Shown: positions 41,075 through 50,927, counted from the first letter of the stretch. The stretch is DNA of 64,000 nucleotides from SKVR01 sp964453995 (GCA_964453995.1 CAYVQC010000007.1:1-64000); one strand, 5' to 3'. Notes: generated by a model from the sequence alone, not told the origin. Program-made: numbers and translations.

Positions 41075-43489
41075 TTATTCATACCTCAATGATAGAGACG
41101 GATTGATGCTGGCAGCTTTCAGGGTTCTGTAGCTTATGGTTGTCAGTGCTATCAGCGTGGCAATGATAAGGCCTTGAAAGAAATCCATTGGGTTTAGGGA
41201 AATCCGGTAATGGTAATTCTGTAGCCAGTTTTCTGCTATCCAGTAAATCAATGGCCAGCCAATGGCAGTGGAAATTGCTATGAGGATAAGAATTTCTTTT
41301 GCTACCATAAACCAGATATCCAGTTTTGAAGCTCCAAAAGTCTTCCTGATTCCTATCTCCCTTGTTTTTTGTGCCACGGTAAATGCAGTGAGCCCGAATA
41401 ATCCTAAAGATGCGATAACAATTGCAAGGGCAGTAAAAATGAGGGAAAGCCTGGCATTTTGTTTCTCTTCCCCATAAAGCCTTTGCAATTCTTCGTCCAA
41501 AAAGAAATACAGCATGGGTTCCTGTTGAGTGTAAGAAGCCCAAATATCGTTGATCTGCTCCAGTGTGGCTTGCGGCGATCCGGGTTTGAGACGAACACTC
41601 AGGTAGCCCCAGTTCATGTCTTCATTCTTAAATTTCAGAATGTAGGGCCTTATTTTGCTGTGCAACGATTCGAAGTGAAAATCTTTTACCACACCTATTA
41701 CAGGCATTTCCGGTTGGCTGCTGTCACCATCCATAAATCTAATGGCAAGAGGGTCGTCCATGGCAAAATTCTTAACCGCCTGTTGGTTGATGAGGCATGC
41801 CTGTCGATCGGTCATGAATTGCGGATCGAAAAACCTGCCCTGGTCTATTTCCAAACCATAGGTTTCCAGGTAATCATAATCCACCCAGTTGGTTTGCAGG
41901 ATAAAGGTTTCTTCAGGTCTTCCCTTGATCATGTGGCCATTGTTATTGTTTTCATGACCCGGTACTGCTGTAGAGGCAGCAGCTGAAACAACACCTGGCA
42001 GGGTAAGCATCTCATTCTTAAAACTGTTGATCTGTTCTCCCAGTACACCCGCCCTTCTGATCACCACAACCTCTTCTTTGTCAAATCCAAGGTCTTTATT
42101 GAGCATAAAGTTGATCTGGCGATGCATGATGAGGGTTCCTATGATCAAAATCACCGATATTGCAAACTGCAACGTAGTTAGTACCCTGCGTAGCGTAAGC
42201 AGGTCGTTTCCTTTTTTTATCCTCCCTTTTAGTACCTTTATCGGATTGAAAGAGGAAAGATAGAAGGCGGGATAAATACCTGCCAGGATACCGATTACAA
42301 TGGCTGATAAGAGCAAAACCGGAATGGTATACCAGGGCGAGAAGTAGTTGATGGTCAGCTTTATGTCAAGCAATGGATTGAGAAAAGGAAGTGCCAGTTC
42401 TGCGAGTAAAACCGCCAGCATCATGGCCAAAAGCGCCAAAAAGATAGTTTCGGTAAGGAACTGGGCCATGAGTAGTCCCCTGGATGATCCGGTTACTTTT
42501 TTTACACCTACCTCCCTGGCTCTTTTGGTGGCCTGGGCGGTAGAGAGGTTCATAAAGTTGATGGCCCCAATGATCAGGATCAATCCTCCAATAGCTGCAA
42601 AAATATTCAGGTAGCGTGGATCCCTCGGTGTTGTAAGCTCCTGTTCTACTGCTGGGTTGAGGTAGATGTCTGTGAGAGGTTGCAGGTAAATGCTGTAGCG
42701 GTTTCCCTGATTTATAAAATCCTCCAGGTGTATTCCAAAAAACTCCTTTACCTGCGGACCCACATATTTTAGCACAAGCTCTTCAATGCCTTCGTTGATC
42801 TGTTGAGGTTGAGCATCGGGGTGAAGCATAACAAAAGTGCTGAAGCTGTTGCTTAGCCATGAAGGGTGATTTGCCCTTGAGTTGGTCATAAACGATCCCA
42901 CTGCATTGGCTTTGAAGTGGGTATTTTCAGGAACATCCTCCATGATCCCGGTAACCCGGTACAGGGAGGTGCCTGTTCCTACCCTTATCATTTTGTTTAT
43001 CGGGTCTTCATTGCCAAACATCCTCTGAGCCATGCTTTGGGATAGAACTACCGTGTAAGGTTCATTAAGCACATGTTGCTTATTACCTTTCAACAAAGAG
43101 ATGCTGAAGAAATCGAAAAATGTTGAATCAGCCTCAATAAAGTGATCTTCAATGAAGAAATTGTCTTCGTAACGGATCACGGTTTCATTGAAACTACTCA
43201 TTCTCATAAACCCTTGTAAACCGGGGATTTCTCTTGCCATGGCTGGCCCTATGGGAGCTGCTGTAAAAGCCCCGGTAAATTCTTCTCCACCCATTCGACC
43301 GTGAAGAACCAGCTGATAGATATTATCCTTGTTTTCGTGGTATTGATCCACACTGAGCTGTTGATAGACGAAGAGCCCTATAACAAGTGAGCAGGCTATG
43401 CCAATAGCAAGCCCGCCCACATTAATGAGGACATAAACCTTCTGCCGCTTAAGGGTTCTGAGGCTGTGTTGCAGTAACTTAGAGATCAT
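41075..43489 (-). CDS. FtsX/MacB-type ABC transporter permease
   Basis: 804 aa with eight helices in two four-helix FtsX blocks (helix 1 near 21-43; block 1 about 280-400; block 2 about 680-800), and two MacB-type periplasmic domains after helices 1 and 5. FtsX motifs include FMNLSTAQATKRAREVGVKKVTGS and the parallel FTVAQKTREIGIRKTFGAS, the coupling helices to an ATPase. No ATPase gene adjoins it. Homologues export lipoproteins, antibiotics or peptides, or act as mechanotransducers. The substrate is unknown. Confidence 0.9.
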   Translation of the reverse strand: MISKLLQHSLRTLKRQKVYVLINVGGLAIGIACSLVIGLFVYQQLSVDQYHENKDNIYQLVLHGRMGGEEFTGAFTAAPIGPAMAREIPGLQGFMRMSSFNETVIRYEDNFFIEDHFIEADSTFFDFFSISLLKGNKQHVLNEPYTVVLSQSMAQRMFGNEDPINKMIRVGTGTSLYRVTGIMEDVPENTHFKANAVGSFMTNSRANHPSWLSNSFSTFVMLHPDAQPQQINEGIEELVLKYVGPQVKEFFGIHLEDFINQGNRYSIYLQPLTDIYLNPAVEQELTTPRDPRYLNIFAAIGGLILIIGAINFMNLSTAQATKRAREVGVKKVTGSSRGLLMAQFLTETIFLALLAMMLAVLLAELALPFLNPLLDIKLTINYFSPWYTIPVLLLSAIVIGILAGIYPAFYLSSFNPIKVLKGRIKKGNDLLTLRRVLTTLQFAISVILIIGTLIMHRQINFMLNKDLGFDKEEVVVIRRAGVLGEQINSFKNEMLTLPGVVSAAASTAVPGHENNNNGHMIKGRPEETFILQTNWVDYDYLETYGLEIDQGRFFDPQFMTDRQACLINQQAVKNFAMDDPLAIRFMDGDSSQPEMPVIGVVKDFHFESLHSKIRPYILKFKNEDMNWGYLSVRLKPGSPQATLEQINDIWASYTQQEPMLYFFLDEELQRLYGEEKQNARLSLIFTALAIVIASLGLFGLTAFTVAQKTREIGIRKTFGASKLDIWFMVAKEILILIAISTAIGWPLIYWIAENWLQNYHYRISLNPMDFFQGLIIATLIALTTISYRTLKAASINPSLSLRYE

Positions 43490-43596
43490 AATTGCAGGTT
43501 GTTTTCAGGGTTACATTTGTGAACGAAAATATGACGGTTTTAAAAATGCAAAAGTTACAGACCTCTTAAAAAAAATGGCGATGGTTTACATTCCCT

Positions 43597-44835
43597 TTAT
43601 CTTAGGGGTTCAATACGGTAAATACCACCGTTGCTTTCATCTGTTGCAATGTATAAAAATCCATCGGGCCCCTGGCGTATATCGCGGATACGTCCAATCA
43701 TTTCTGTTAAGAGTGTTTCCTGCAGTGCCGGTTGCCCCTCTTCAAAAGTAAATCGGTAAACCTCCTGCCTCAGCAGCGATCCGGCAAAAAGGTTTCCTTT
43801 CCAGGCAGGGAATACTGAACCATCGTAAAAAGCCAGTCCTGAAGGCCCCATGGATTCATCCCATACATGAGCAGGCGGTGTCACCCCAGGAGCTTCGCGG
43901 CCTATTCCAATATGCTCTCCTGTAGAGTATTCGCGGCCGTAAGTTACCTGGGGCCAGCCGTAATTATTGCCGCTCTCAATTTTGTATAGCAGGTCGCCGC
44001 CCCTTGGGCCGTGATCTGTAGCCCATATTTCGCCATTGTCAGGATTGATGGCCAATCCCTGGTTGTTGCGATGACCAAAGGAGTAAATCTCGGGACGCAG
44101 GTTGCCCGGTGCCATTCCCACAAAGGGGTTGTCGGGAGCAGCGCCGCCGTTTTCTGACAGCCGTATGATTGAACCGGCGGGGTGGGTGAGATCCTGCGAG
44201 GGATAGCGCAAACCCCTATCACCAATAGAAAACAAAACGGTGCCATCGCCCGGGAATACAATCCTTGAGCCGTAATGACGACCCGGTTGGGTACGAGGCA
44301 TCATGGTGTAGAGTACTTCCAGGTCGGTGAAGTCGCTTGCATCAGCATTGAGCCTTGCCCTTGCCAGTCCTGTACCGGTAGCACGCCTGGCCGAAACTCC
44401 ATCGGCATCACCAGGGCTGGAGTAGGTAAAGTAAATCCAGGCGTTGTTTTCATAGTCAGGATGCACCGCTACATCCAGCAAACCTGCCTGGCTTCCACCC
44501 TGGGGTGCCGTTCGCTGATCCTCCTGGTAGTGGATCGGGGGAAGGTTCCTTAGTTGGGTAACGGTGTTTCCATCGATCAAATGCATACGGCCGGGGCGCT
44601 CAGTAACGATCATGCGGCCGTCGGGCAGCCAACCTATTGCCCAGGGATGCTCCAGGTTTTCAACAACCTGCACAATCCGGTATGTGACCTCCTGGCTGCT
44701 TACTTCAGACTCTATTACCCTGTCGGTAACGGCAGGTTGCGACCACACAATGGCTGGAATTAATGATACCAGCAGTGCAGGTAAGAAAACAATTACGCTA
44801 AATCGCATTTTTCTTGATTTTGAAGTTGGGTTCAT
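43597..44835 (-). CDS. PQQ-dependent aldose sugar dehydrogenase-like protein
   Basis: 412 aa, exported (signal peptide about 10-32 with WSQPA). Six-bladed propeller of the soluble glucose/sorbosone dehydrogenase family, with EHPWAIGWLPDGRMIVTERPG (about 58-78), the histidine-bearing blade RTQPGRHYGSRIVFPGDG, FGHRNNQGLAINPDNGEIWATDHGPRGGD (the Arg-Asn-Gln metal/PQQ patch) and GNNYGWP. These match the fold that binds PQQ and calcium. It oxidises aldose sugars at the cell surface if PQQ is supplied; no PQQ synthesis gene is in the window. The first ATG (44835) precedes a second at 44808 that could serve. Confidence 0.9.
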   Translation of the reverse strand: MNPTSKSRKMRFSVIVFLPALLVSLIPAIVWSQPAVTDRVIESEVSSQEVTYRIVQVVENLEHPWAIGWLPDGRMIVTERPGRMHLIDGNTVTQLRNLPPIHYQEDQRTAPQGGSQAGLLDVAVHPDYENNAWIYFTYSSPGDADGVSARRATGTGLARARLNADASDFTDLEVLYTMMPRTQPGRHYGSRIVFPGDGTVLFSIGDRGLRYPSQDLTHPAGSIIRLSENGGAAPDNPFVGMAPGNLRPEIYSFGHRNNQGLAINPDNGEIWATDHGPRGGDLLYKIESGNNYGWPQVTYGREYSTGEHIGIGREAPGVTPPAHVWDESMGPSGLAFYDGSVFPAWKGNLFAGSLLRQEVYRFTFEEGQPALQETLLTEMIGRIRDIRQGPDGFLYIATDESNGGIYRIEPLR

Positions 44836-44970
44836 AATGATTTTCGTTTAAAGTTACGTTTATTAAAACAAAATACCGGGAATTTGTTTGAAGAAATTAA
44901 TTTTCTGAATGTCCGCAATCTTGCCAGTTATTTGGCCTACTGTATGATCGGTTACTAAGCTATTGCCGTC

Positions 44971-45058
44971 TGGCCTGCCTCCCCTGGTAGCTGTCCAATA
45001 GTTCTTTTGGTAGTGGTAGGCCTGCCCGTCTTTGGTGTGCCTGCCTGCCTGTGGCAGG
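44971..45058. repeat. GCCTGCC repeats in the 44836-45247 gap
   Basis: This 412-bp gap holds no gene. GCCTGCC occurs at 44973, 45020 and 45039, and a short perfect hairpin CCTGCC-TGT-GGCAGG lies at 45044-45058. The cluster looks like a degenerate GC-rich intergenic repeat; its function is unknown. The remaining gap includes a strong promoter at 45117-45147 for the next gene. Confidence 0.45.
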
Positions 45059-45116
45059 TTTATCTGACGGGTATTAGGTCATACCAGATAAAGGTGACTT
45101 TAGGGCCATTAATTCA

Positions 45117-45147
45117 TTGATGACATTTTTAATTATCTGTACATTTG
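45117..45147 (+). promoter_or_regulatory. Complete Bacteroidota-type promoter for the GNAT gene
   Basis: TTG at 45117-45119 and TACATTTG at 45140-45147 are separated by 20 bp, exactly the -33/-7 spacing of the Bacteroidota housekeeping sigma factor. It is the best full promoter in the window. Initiation near 45154 leaves a leader of about 94 nt before the ATG at 45248. Confidence 0.7.
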
Positions 45148-45247
45148 TTCGTTTCCATCATGTAAAACCTTTGTGTATCGATACTTCAATGGCTGGAAAC
45201 AATAGTCAGTTTGGGATAATAAAGTTTACACATTCAATAATAAAATT

Positions 45248-45745
45248 ATGAGAATAATCCTCCGGCAGGTAGTGCCAACAGATAACCTTGCGCTGGCCCG
45301 CATGATCCGGTTTGTTTTTGAAGAGCATGGTGCTCCTCAGCACGGTACTGTATATTCCGACCCCACCACCGATGCACTGTATGAGTTGTTTCGGCAACCA
45401 GGATCTGTTCTATGGGTTGCGGAGTTGAATGGTATGCCATTGGGCTGCTGCGGTATTTACCCTACCCCGGGGCTTGATGATGATTGCGCCGAACTGGTGA
45501 AGTTTTACCTTGCCGGCGAGGCCCGGGGGAGAGGTACTGGCAGGGCACTGATGCAGAAATGTGTCGATTCTGCTCGCGAAATGGGCTATTCCAGGTTGTA
45601 TATTGAAAGTCTCCCGGAGTTTTCGAAGGCCGTGCGAATTTATGAAAAGATTGGTTTTAAATATCTTGACCAGCCACTGATCCAGTCAGAACATCCATCG
45701 TGTACCATCTGGATGGTTAAGGAGCTTTCAAAAAAGACAATCTAA
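45248..45745 (+). CDS. GNAT-family N-acetyltransferase
   Basis: 165 aa. Motif A is ARGRGTGRALMQKCVDSAREMG (about 93-113), with the acetyl-CoA pyrophosphate loop RGRGTGRAL. FSKAVRIYEKIGFKY follows as motif B, where the Tyr acts in catalysis in many members. N-terminal VVPTDNLALARMIRFVFEEHG fits a substrate-binding helix. The substrate is an amine not identifiable from the sequence. It is separate from the genes on both sides and has its own promoter. Confidence 0.9.
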   Translation: MRIILRQVVPTDNLALARMIRFVFEEHGAPQHGTVYSDPTTDALYELFRQPGSVLWVAELNGMPLGCCGIYPTPGLDDDCAELVKFYLAGEARGRGTGRALMQKCVDSAREMGYSRLYIESLPEFSKAVRIYEKIGFKYLDQPLIQSEHPSCTIWMVKELSKKTI

Positions 45746-46070
45746 ACTGTTTAATCAACATAAACCAATACTCTTTTGTGAGGCTAAAAGCCCTGGATTT
45801 GCCCCATTTCAAAAAGTCCGTCAGCTAAAAGCATACGGCAAGGTTAAGTGCATGGCTCCTATCCATAGGCGTAGTCTTGAGCAACAAATAATGCGCTACA
45901 TAATTAAGGGCCTTCAGCCCGCAAGGAGAGCAAGAGAGCAATCTTTCAGATATTTGCCCTGCAAAACAGCAATTGTGTTGTACAAAAAGCCAGGGTTTCA
46001 TTTTGGTTCCTTTAAAAACTAATGTATCTTCATTGATGTTTACAGTGTTGTTATTTCAAATACCGTTAAC
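45746..46070. other. Gap without genes, possible decayed repeat
   Basis: This 325-bp stretch holds no ORF of substance. A GGGC/GCCC dyad (GGGCCTTCAGCCC, about 45908-45920) and a CATAGGCG phrase (about 45856) suggest a degenerate mobile-element flank, but there is no transposase remnant to support it. Nothing else is evident. Confidence 0.3.
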
Positions 46071-46769
46071 ATGAAAAAGCTTTTTCCCACATTCATCTTA
46101 TTATTTCTTTATACTTTTGGTTGCCAATCGGAAGAAATGAAGCCTAAGGAAGAAATACAACCTGTAAAATACCTTGCTCTGGGTGATTCTTACACCATAG
46201 GGGAGGGGGTTGCAGGTCATGAACGTTACCCGATGCAGCTGCAGGATAGTCTGCACGAAGCTGGCTACCGCATTGATACCGTGCAGATCATCGCCCGCAC
46301 GGGCTGGACTACCGACGAGCTTTCTGCTGCTATGGACAATGTCGTTTTTCAAGACCCCTACCATCTGGTTACTCTTCTCATTGGTGTTAACAACCAATAC
46401 CGGGGACGCAGTGCCGAAAGTTACAGGCCCGAATTCGCGGCATTGCTGCAAAGAGCCATTGCCCTTGCCGGAGGCGATACAGCCAGGGTGGTTGTTCTTT
46501 CTATTCCCGATTGGGGGGTAACTCCCTTTGCCGAGGGCCGCGACAGGGAGCAAATCGCCCTTGAAATTGACCAATACAATGCTGTAAACAGGGAAGAAGC
46601 CGAAAAGGCTGGTGTAGCATACATCAATATAACCCCTGTTTCAAGAGAGGCTGCCCACCTGCCCGAATTGCTCGCTCCTGATGGTTTGCATCCTTCAGGG
46701 CTGATGTATCGCTATTGGGTGGAAATGCTTCTTCCCATTGCCACTGACATTCTCAACGAAAACCAATAA
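46071..46769 (+). CDS. SGNH/GDSL-family lipase-like lipoprotein
   Basis: 232 aa with a lipobox (LYTFGC, Cys18), so membrane-anchored. SGNH blocks are complete: block I ALGDSYTIGEG with the nucleophile Ser (about 38), block III LIGVNNQYRG with Asn, and block V LAPDGLHPSG with the catalytic Asp-x-x-His. It therefore is likely an active hydrolase, an esterase or thioesterase acting on acyl groups of lipids or sugars. Followed 6 bp later by kynU, so the two share a transcript. The reason for that pairing is not known. Confidence 0.9.
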   Translation: MKKLFPTFILLFLYTFGCQSEEMKPKEEIQPVKYLALGDSYTIGEGVAGHERYPMQLQDSLHEAGYRIDTVQIIARTGWTTDELSAAMDNVVFQDPYHLVTLLIGVNNQYRGRSAESYRPEFAALLQRAIALAGGDTARVVVLSIPDWGVTPFAEGRDREQIALEIDQYNAVNREEAEKAGVAYINITPVSREAAHLPELLAPDGLHPSGLMYRYWVEMLLPIATDILNENQ

Positions 46770-46775
46770 GACCTT

Positions 46776-48053
46776 ATGCATGTAACCGATCCTTCCTACG
46801 CCCGCCAGCTGGACCAACAGGATACTCTTAAGAACTTCAGGGATAGATTTGTAAAAAACGATCCACGATTGATTTACCTTGATGGCAATTCCCTTGGCAT
46901 GTTGCCTGACAAAACCGGAAAGCACCTCAAAGATGTAGTAGAGCAAGAGTGGGGCAGAGGGCTTATAAGCAGCTGGAACAAAGGATGGTATGACAGGTCG
47001 CAACAAACGTCAGCATTGCTGGCCGCACTCATAGGAGCCCAACCTGATGAGGTAATCATTTGCGACAGCACTTCAGTAAATCTTTTCAAACTTGCCTTTG
47101 CAGCACTGAAGGTCCAGGAAGGACGCACCGGGATTGTAAGTGACAACCTCAATTTTCCCTCCGATATTTATCTGTTGCAGGGCCTGGTAGAACTATTTGG
47201 ACACCAACACACCCTGCACCTGGCAGAAAGCCATGATGACATAGGGGTAGATATGAAAACCCTTGAAAATCTTTTGGGAGAGGATACTGCACTGGCTACC
47301 TTTTCGCATGTGGCTTTCAAGAGTTCCTTTATGTATAATATGAAGGAGGTGACCCGCCTGGCTCATAAAAAGGGAGCCCTGGTATTGTGGGATCTGAGCC
47401 ATTCAACAGGAGCAGTACCTGTAGATCTTGGTGGCTCTGATGCTGATCTTGCCATAGGGTGCACTTATAAATACCTTAATGGTGGGCCAGGTGCCCCGGC
47501 ATTTCTTTACGTGCGCAAAGACCTGCAGCAAAAACTGAAATCTCCCATCTGGGGATGGTTTGGGCAGGATAACCCGTTTGATTTTAAGTTGGAATACTCT
47601 CCTGCGCCGGGCATAGAACGTTTTCTTGCCGGAACTCCGCCCGTTCTTTCTCTCTCAGCCCTTTTTCCTGCCCTGGAAATTGCTGAGGAGGCAGGGATGG
47701 CTGCCATCCGCGAAAAGAGCATTCAACAATCCACATATCTTATACAACTGGCCGATGAGGTCCTGGCACCGCTGGGTTTTCGTGTGGCTTCTCCCCGCAA
47801 TGCGCACGTGCGCGGATCTCATGTTTCCCTCGGCCATGAAGAAGCCTATCGTATTTGCAAGGCACTCATTGACCAAAATACTGGTAATTGGGTGGTAATA
47901 CCCGATTTTCGTGAACCCGACAATATTCGCCTGGGCATTGCACCATTGTACAATTCTTTCTCTGATATTTTTTATGCCATAATGGAAATGAAAAATATTG
48001 TGGAGCAAAGATGGTATGAAAAGTTTGCCCTAAACAAGGAGAAGGTTACCTGA
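46776..48053 (+). CDS. kynU: Kynureninase
   Basis: PLP-dependent enzyme of 425 aa that cleaves kynurenine (or 3-hydroxykynurenine) to anthranilate (or 3-hydroxyanthranilate) and alanine. It has the fold-type I aminotransferase signature: LDGNSLGMLPDKTG (about 30-43), Phe-rich DNLNFPSD, WDLSHSTGAVPVDLGGSDAD (about 203-222) with the PLP Asp, and the Schiff-base Lys in CTYKYLNGGPG (about 229-239). These match characterised kynureninases well. It could serve tryptophan breakdown or NAD synthesis; no other kynurenine gene is in the window. Convergent with the lysine genes. Confidence 0.95.
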   Translation: MHVTDPSYARQLDQQDTLKNFRDRFVKNDPRLIYLDGNSLGMLPDKTGKHLKDVVEQEWGRGLISSWNKGWYDRSQQTSALLAALIGAQPDEVIICDSTSVNLFKLAFAALKVQEGRTGIVSDNLNFPSDIYLLQGLVELFGHQHTLHLAESHDDIGVDMKTLENLLGEDTALATFSHVAFKSSFMYNMKEVTRLAHKKGALVLWDLSHSTGAVPVDLGGSDADLAIGCTYKYLNGGPGAPAFLYVRKDLQQKLKSPIWGWFGQDNPFDFKLEYSPAPGIERFLAGTPPVLSLSALFPALEIAEEAGMAAIREKSIQQSTYLIQLADEVLAPLGFRVASPRNAHVRGSHVSLGHEEAYRICKALIDQNTGNWVVIPDFREPDNIRLGIAPLYNSFSDIFYAIMEMKNIVEQRWYEKFALNKEKVT

Positions 48054-48086
48054 ACAGGAGATTTTGTTTTATCTTTTTATTACAGG

Positions 48087-48120
48087 CAAAAAAACCACCG
48101 CTGTGCAAACAGCGATGGTT
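48087..48120 (-). terminator. Terminator of the saccharopine operon, between convergent kynU
   Basis: Hairpin AACCACCGCTGT (48093-48104) with ACAGCGATGGTT (48109-48120), one mismatch and a 4-nt loop. On the minus strand it ends in a T run (the A run at 48087-48094). The plus strand has no T run, so kynU may end at the same stem less efficiently. Confidence 0.85.
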
Positions 48121-48148
48121 GGTGATTAGTCAATTATAAAAGCAAACT

Positions 48149-49486
48149 TTATTTGATGTTTTCACTTTCGGGCAATCCAAACTCTTCCACCATCCTGATG
48201 TCCATATCTTCCAGTTTGTCGAGTATGGGATTGTAGATACCAGGAATTACGGGTATATGAACACCTTTCTCTTTGATATCGCCACTGAGTATCATTTCCA
48301 CTCCTATGGCAGCAGGCAATGCCACAGTGCGGGCCACCGCTGTATTGGTAGTAAATGATCCGAAATCGAGCATGGAAGACTTGATTACTTCTTTGTTGCC
48401 ATCAGGATAGGCGGCAAGAAATACGTGTTGCATAGCCACCATGTCTCTTTCCTCACATCCCAGTTCCATTTTTTCAATCATCAGATCAGAAGTAATCTCA
48501 AAGGGAGTATCCTGTTGCCGGTTCATGGGGGTTGAATCGAAAAGTCCCAGCCATTCTATGGCTTTAATGGCATGTGAATCTTCAGGTATGCCCAGGTAGT
48601 CAGCAGCTTTTTGCTTAATATTCTCAGCAGATTTTTCACCAATAAGCATAGCGATCATATCGGCATAGGTTCTGGCTGTAAAATCATATGTATCGCTGGT
48701 AAGGAGTTTAAGGCCTTTAATAGCATCTAGGCTTTCGCACCAGCCGGGATGGCGGAAGGTTCCCCGCATCATGGTTTTGGTTTCCGGGATTCCGTAAAGT
48801 TCTATGTATGGTAAGCTATCGCGGTTGGGGTATATTTCCAGTTTTCCTACTTGGGGAAAATCGACAGACAAAGGATCCTTAAAGAGGTCTTCTGTGGGTA
48901 CTTCTACGATTTTGCCATGGCGCAGGTATTTTCCGTCATTGTTTCCGGCCATTACCACCCCTTTGGGGCTCCATGAGAATTTGTATTTGAAAGGATTATT
49001 GGCTGCTTCGGGTGCAGGCAATGCGCCGCAAATGGAGTAAAACTCCTCTATGCTTCCTCCTTTGCCATGCACATGGTCAATGATGCGCATTGCACTCATG
49101 TGGTCGATACCGGGGTCGAGGCCCAATTCGTTGAGGATGATAATACCTGCATCAATGGCATTTTGATGCAGAGCTTTCATTTCAGGCTTTACATAAGAGG
49201 TAGTAACCATGTTTTTTTTGTGGGCAATACATTTTTCAGCCACCATAATGTGGTGCACCCAGGGAAGAAGGCTCACGGTCAGATCATGCTCCCGGATCAT
49301 ATTATCAAGCTCGTGCTGCTGATCTACAGTCCATGAAACTGCTGTTCCATTAGGATGTTTGGCAATCATATCTTCAGCCTTGGATTTGGTTCGAGTGGCT
49401 ACGGTAACCTGGTAATTTTTTTCAAGCAAATAGGTGACGATGGGTTTAACTACCAATCCTGCACCCAGGATGAGAACTTTTTGCAT
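48149..49486 (-). CDS. Saccharopine dehydrogenase (glutamate-forming)
   Basis: 445 aa, of the Lys9-type saccharopine reductase family. The N-terminal Rossmann motif is VLILGAGLVVKPI (about 4-16); VTTSYVKPEMK and NELGLDPGIDHMSAMRIID (about 129-147) are family signatures of the substrate pocket. It makes 2-aminoadipate 6-semialdehyde and glutamate from saccharopine with NAD(P)+. It follows 89 bp after the partner enzyme, the first step of the lysine saccharopine pathway, so the pair replaces the bifunctional animal enzyme. In context it probably works in lysine degradation rather than fungal-type synthesis. Confidence 0.93.
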   Translation of the reverse strand: MQKVLILGAGLVVKPIVTYLLEKNYQVTVATRTKSKAEDMIAKHPNGTAVSWTVDQQHELDNMIREHDLTVSLLPWVHHIMVAEKCIAHKKNMVTTSYVKPEMKALHQNAIDAGIIILNELGLDPGIDHMSAMRIIDHVHGKGGSIEEFYSICGALPAPEAANNPFKYKFSWSPKGVVMAGNNDGKYLRHGKIVEVPTEDLFKDPLSVDFPQVGKLEIYPNRDSLPYIELYGIPETKTMMRGTFRHPGWCESLDAIKGLKLLTSDTYDFTARTYADMIAMLIGEKSAENIKQKAADYLGIPEDSHAIKAIEWLGLFDSTPMNRQQDTPFEITSDLMIEKMELGCEERDMVAMQHVFLAAYPDGNKEVIKSSMLDFGSFTTNTAVARTVALPAAIGVEMILSGDIKEKGVHIPVIPGIYNPILDKLEDMDIRMVEEFGLPESENIK

Positions 49487-49575
49487 AGGCTTAGTTTTGA
49501 ATTTAAGGGAATTTTGATTGGATTTAAGATTGCATAATTATATAGGTTATTTTAATATGTGTAACTGTGGAATTA

Positions 49576-50886
49576 TTAAATATATTGATGAATGTATTCG
49601 TAGTCCGTTGTTAGTTTTCCTTTGTGCAGGATCATGGCCTTTTTGATGGCCTGTGGCAGTTTCAGCTGATCGAAAGAGTCACTATATTCAGCTTCGGCAA
49701 TGGATTTGATAAACCCAACAAGGGCATCGCCAAAAGCCTCTGAAGAATCCCTGGGCAACTCGCTCGGGAGGATGTCTACGGCCATTACGAGCAAGCCGTT
49801 GCCTTTAAATCCCATGGTAGGTTTACCTGTTTCGGGGTTATAGACAAAAACAGGATCTTCTATTTCCGTTCCCTTGTGTGTAAATTCAATGGAACCATTG
49901 GGGTCGCAGGTTACATCGCCCACTACTTTTATTTTTGGTTCACCATTTTTATATAGATTTGAAACAAAGGCTTTGGTAAAGATTCTTGGATAGCGATCAT
50001 CCCAGTACATACAGTTCATAAGAATAGTAAGATGAGGGATATATTGTTCAAAGTTATTTTCGTATTCTTCCGGATGCTGGTAATAGTGCTGAAGTTCGAA
50101 GGTTTGGTTGTTGTCTTTGGGTTTGCTGATGTGCTTTTCCTTGAATACGACCTTGTAGAGAACATTGTTTGGAAGGTCTTTTCTACGGGCCACATCGCCC
50201 AGCTCCTCAGGTGTAATTTCCTTAATAGGAAGCAATGCAGCAATCTCCTGTGCTCCCATGGAGACATTTCCATAGCCTGTAAAACCGATGGTAAGCGGGC
50301 TTAACGCTTCGGGAAGGCCGTTGCGGGCAATTTCCATTCCTACCGCAGAAATTTCCTTTTTGGCCTCATCGAGAGAATCGTATCGGCAAGACTGTTTGAT
50401 CTTCAGGAAGGGATTATTTTCAAAACCTTGCTCCTGAAGCCGTTGGCCCAGGCTCCACAGGGAGTTGATCATACCTGCCAATCCGGCGTATTTACCAAAA
50501 AAGATCAGGCGTTTGTTCTGATCATCAGCCACTTTTTCGTAATCTATCAGGTTGCAGCCCAACTCCATCATACGTTTCAGCATGGGCATATTGTATGGCT
50601 GCCCCTTTATTACGTGCGAAAAGAAAATGTAGGTTTTACCGGGTTCAAAATAATCTGCCGGTATTTCTTTCACACCCATGATCACAGGACAATCCCTGAG
50701 GTCAGCTGATACAGTTGCACCGGCTGCTTCATATTCGGCATCGCTGAAAATCCGTTTGGGCGATGATTGAACTACAAACTCAAGATGATGATTGTTGATG
50801 AGCTTTTTGATGTGTGTGGGTGTAAGGGGGGTGCGGCGTTCTGCAGTATACTTGTCTTCGTGCCTGATGCCAATTTTTACACTCAT
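49576..50886 (-). CDS. Lysine 2-oxoglutarate reductase-like (AlaDH/PNT family)
   Basis: 436 aa with an alanine dehydrogenase/transhydrogenase N-terminal domain (RHEDKYTAERRTPLTP, about 8-23, with the usual Arg and Lys substrate residues) and a Rossmann domain (IGFTGYGNVSMGAQEIA, about 204-220). The family is the lysine-ketoglutarate reductase half of aminoadipic semialdehyde synthase: lysine + 2-oxoglutarate to saccharopine. Partner of the saccharopine dehydrogenase downstream. Homologous alanine dehydrogenases were considered, but the adjacent partner and the family variants favour lysine. Confidence 0.88.
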   Translation of the reverse strand: MSVKIGIRHEDKYTAERRTPLTPTHIKKLINNHHLEFVVQSSPKRIFSDAEYEAAGATVSADLRDCPVIMGVKEIPADYFEPGKTYIFFSHVIKGQPYNMPMLKRMMELGCNLIDYEKVADDQNKRLIFFGKYAGLAGMINSLWSLGQRLQEQGFENNPFLKIKQSCRYDSLDEAKKEISAVGMEIARNGLPEALSPLTIGFTGYGNVSMGAQEIAALLPIKEITPEELGDVARRKDLPNNVLYKVVFKEKHISKPKDNNQTFELQHYYQHPEEYENNFEQYIPHLTILMNCMYWDDRYPRIFTKAFVSNLYKNGEPKIKVVGDVTCDPNGSIEFTHKGTEIEDPVFVYNPETGKPTMGFKGNGLLVMAVDILPSELPRDSSEAFGDALVGFIKSIAEAEYSDSFDQLKLPQAIKKAMILHKGKLTTDYEYIHQYI

Positions 50887-50927
50887 AACTTGCTTTGGTT
50901 TATCAATTACTACTTTTTTTCAAAGGG

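Noticed and set aside
45746..46070. Remnant of an insertion sequence
   Set aside because: A single GGGC/GCCC dyad and no transposase fragment or target duplication; too weak to call.
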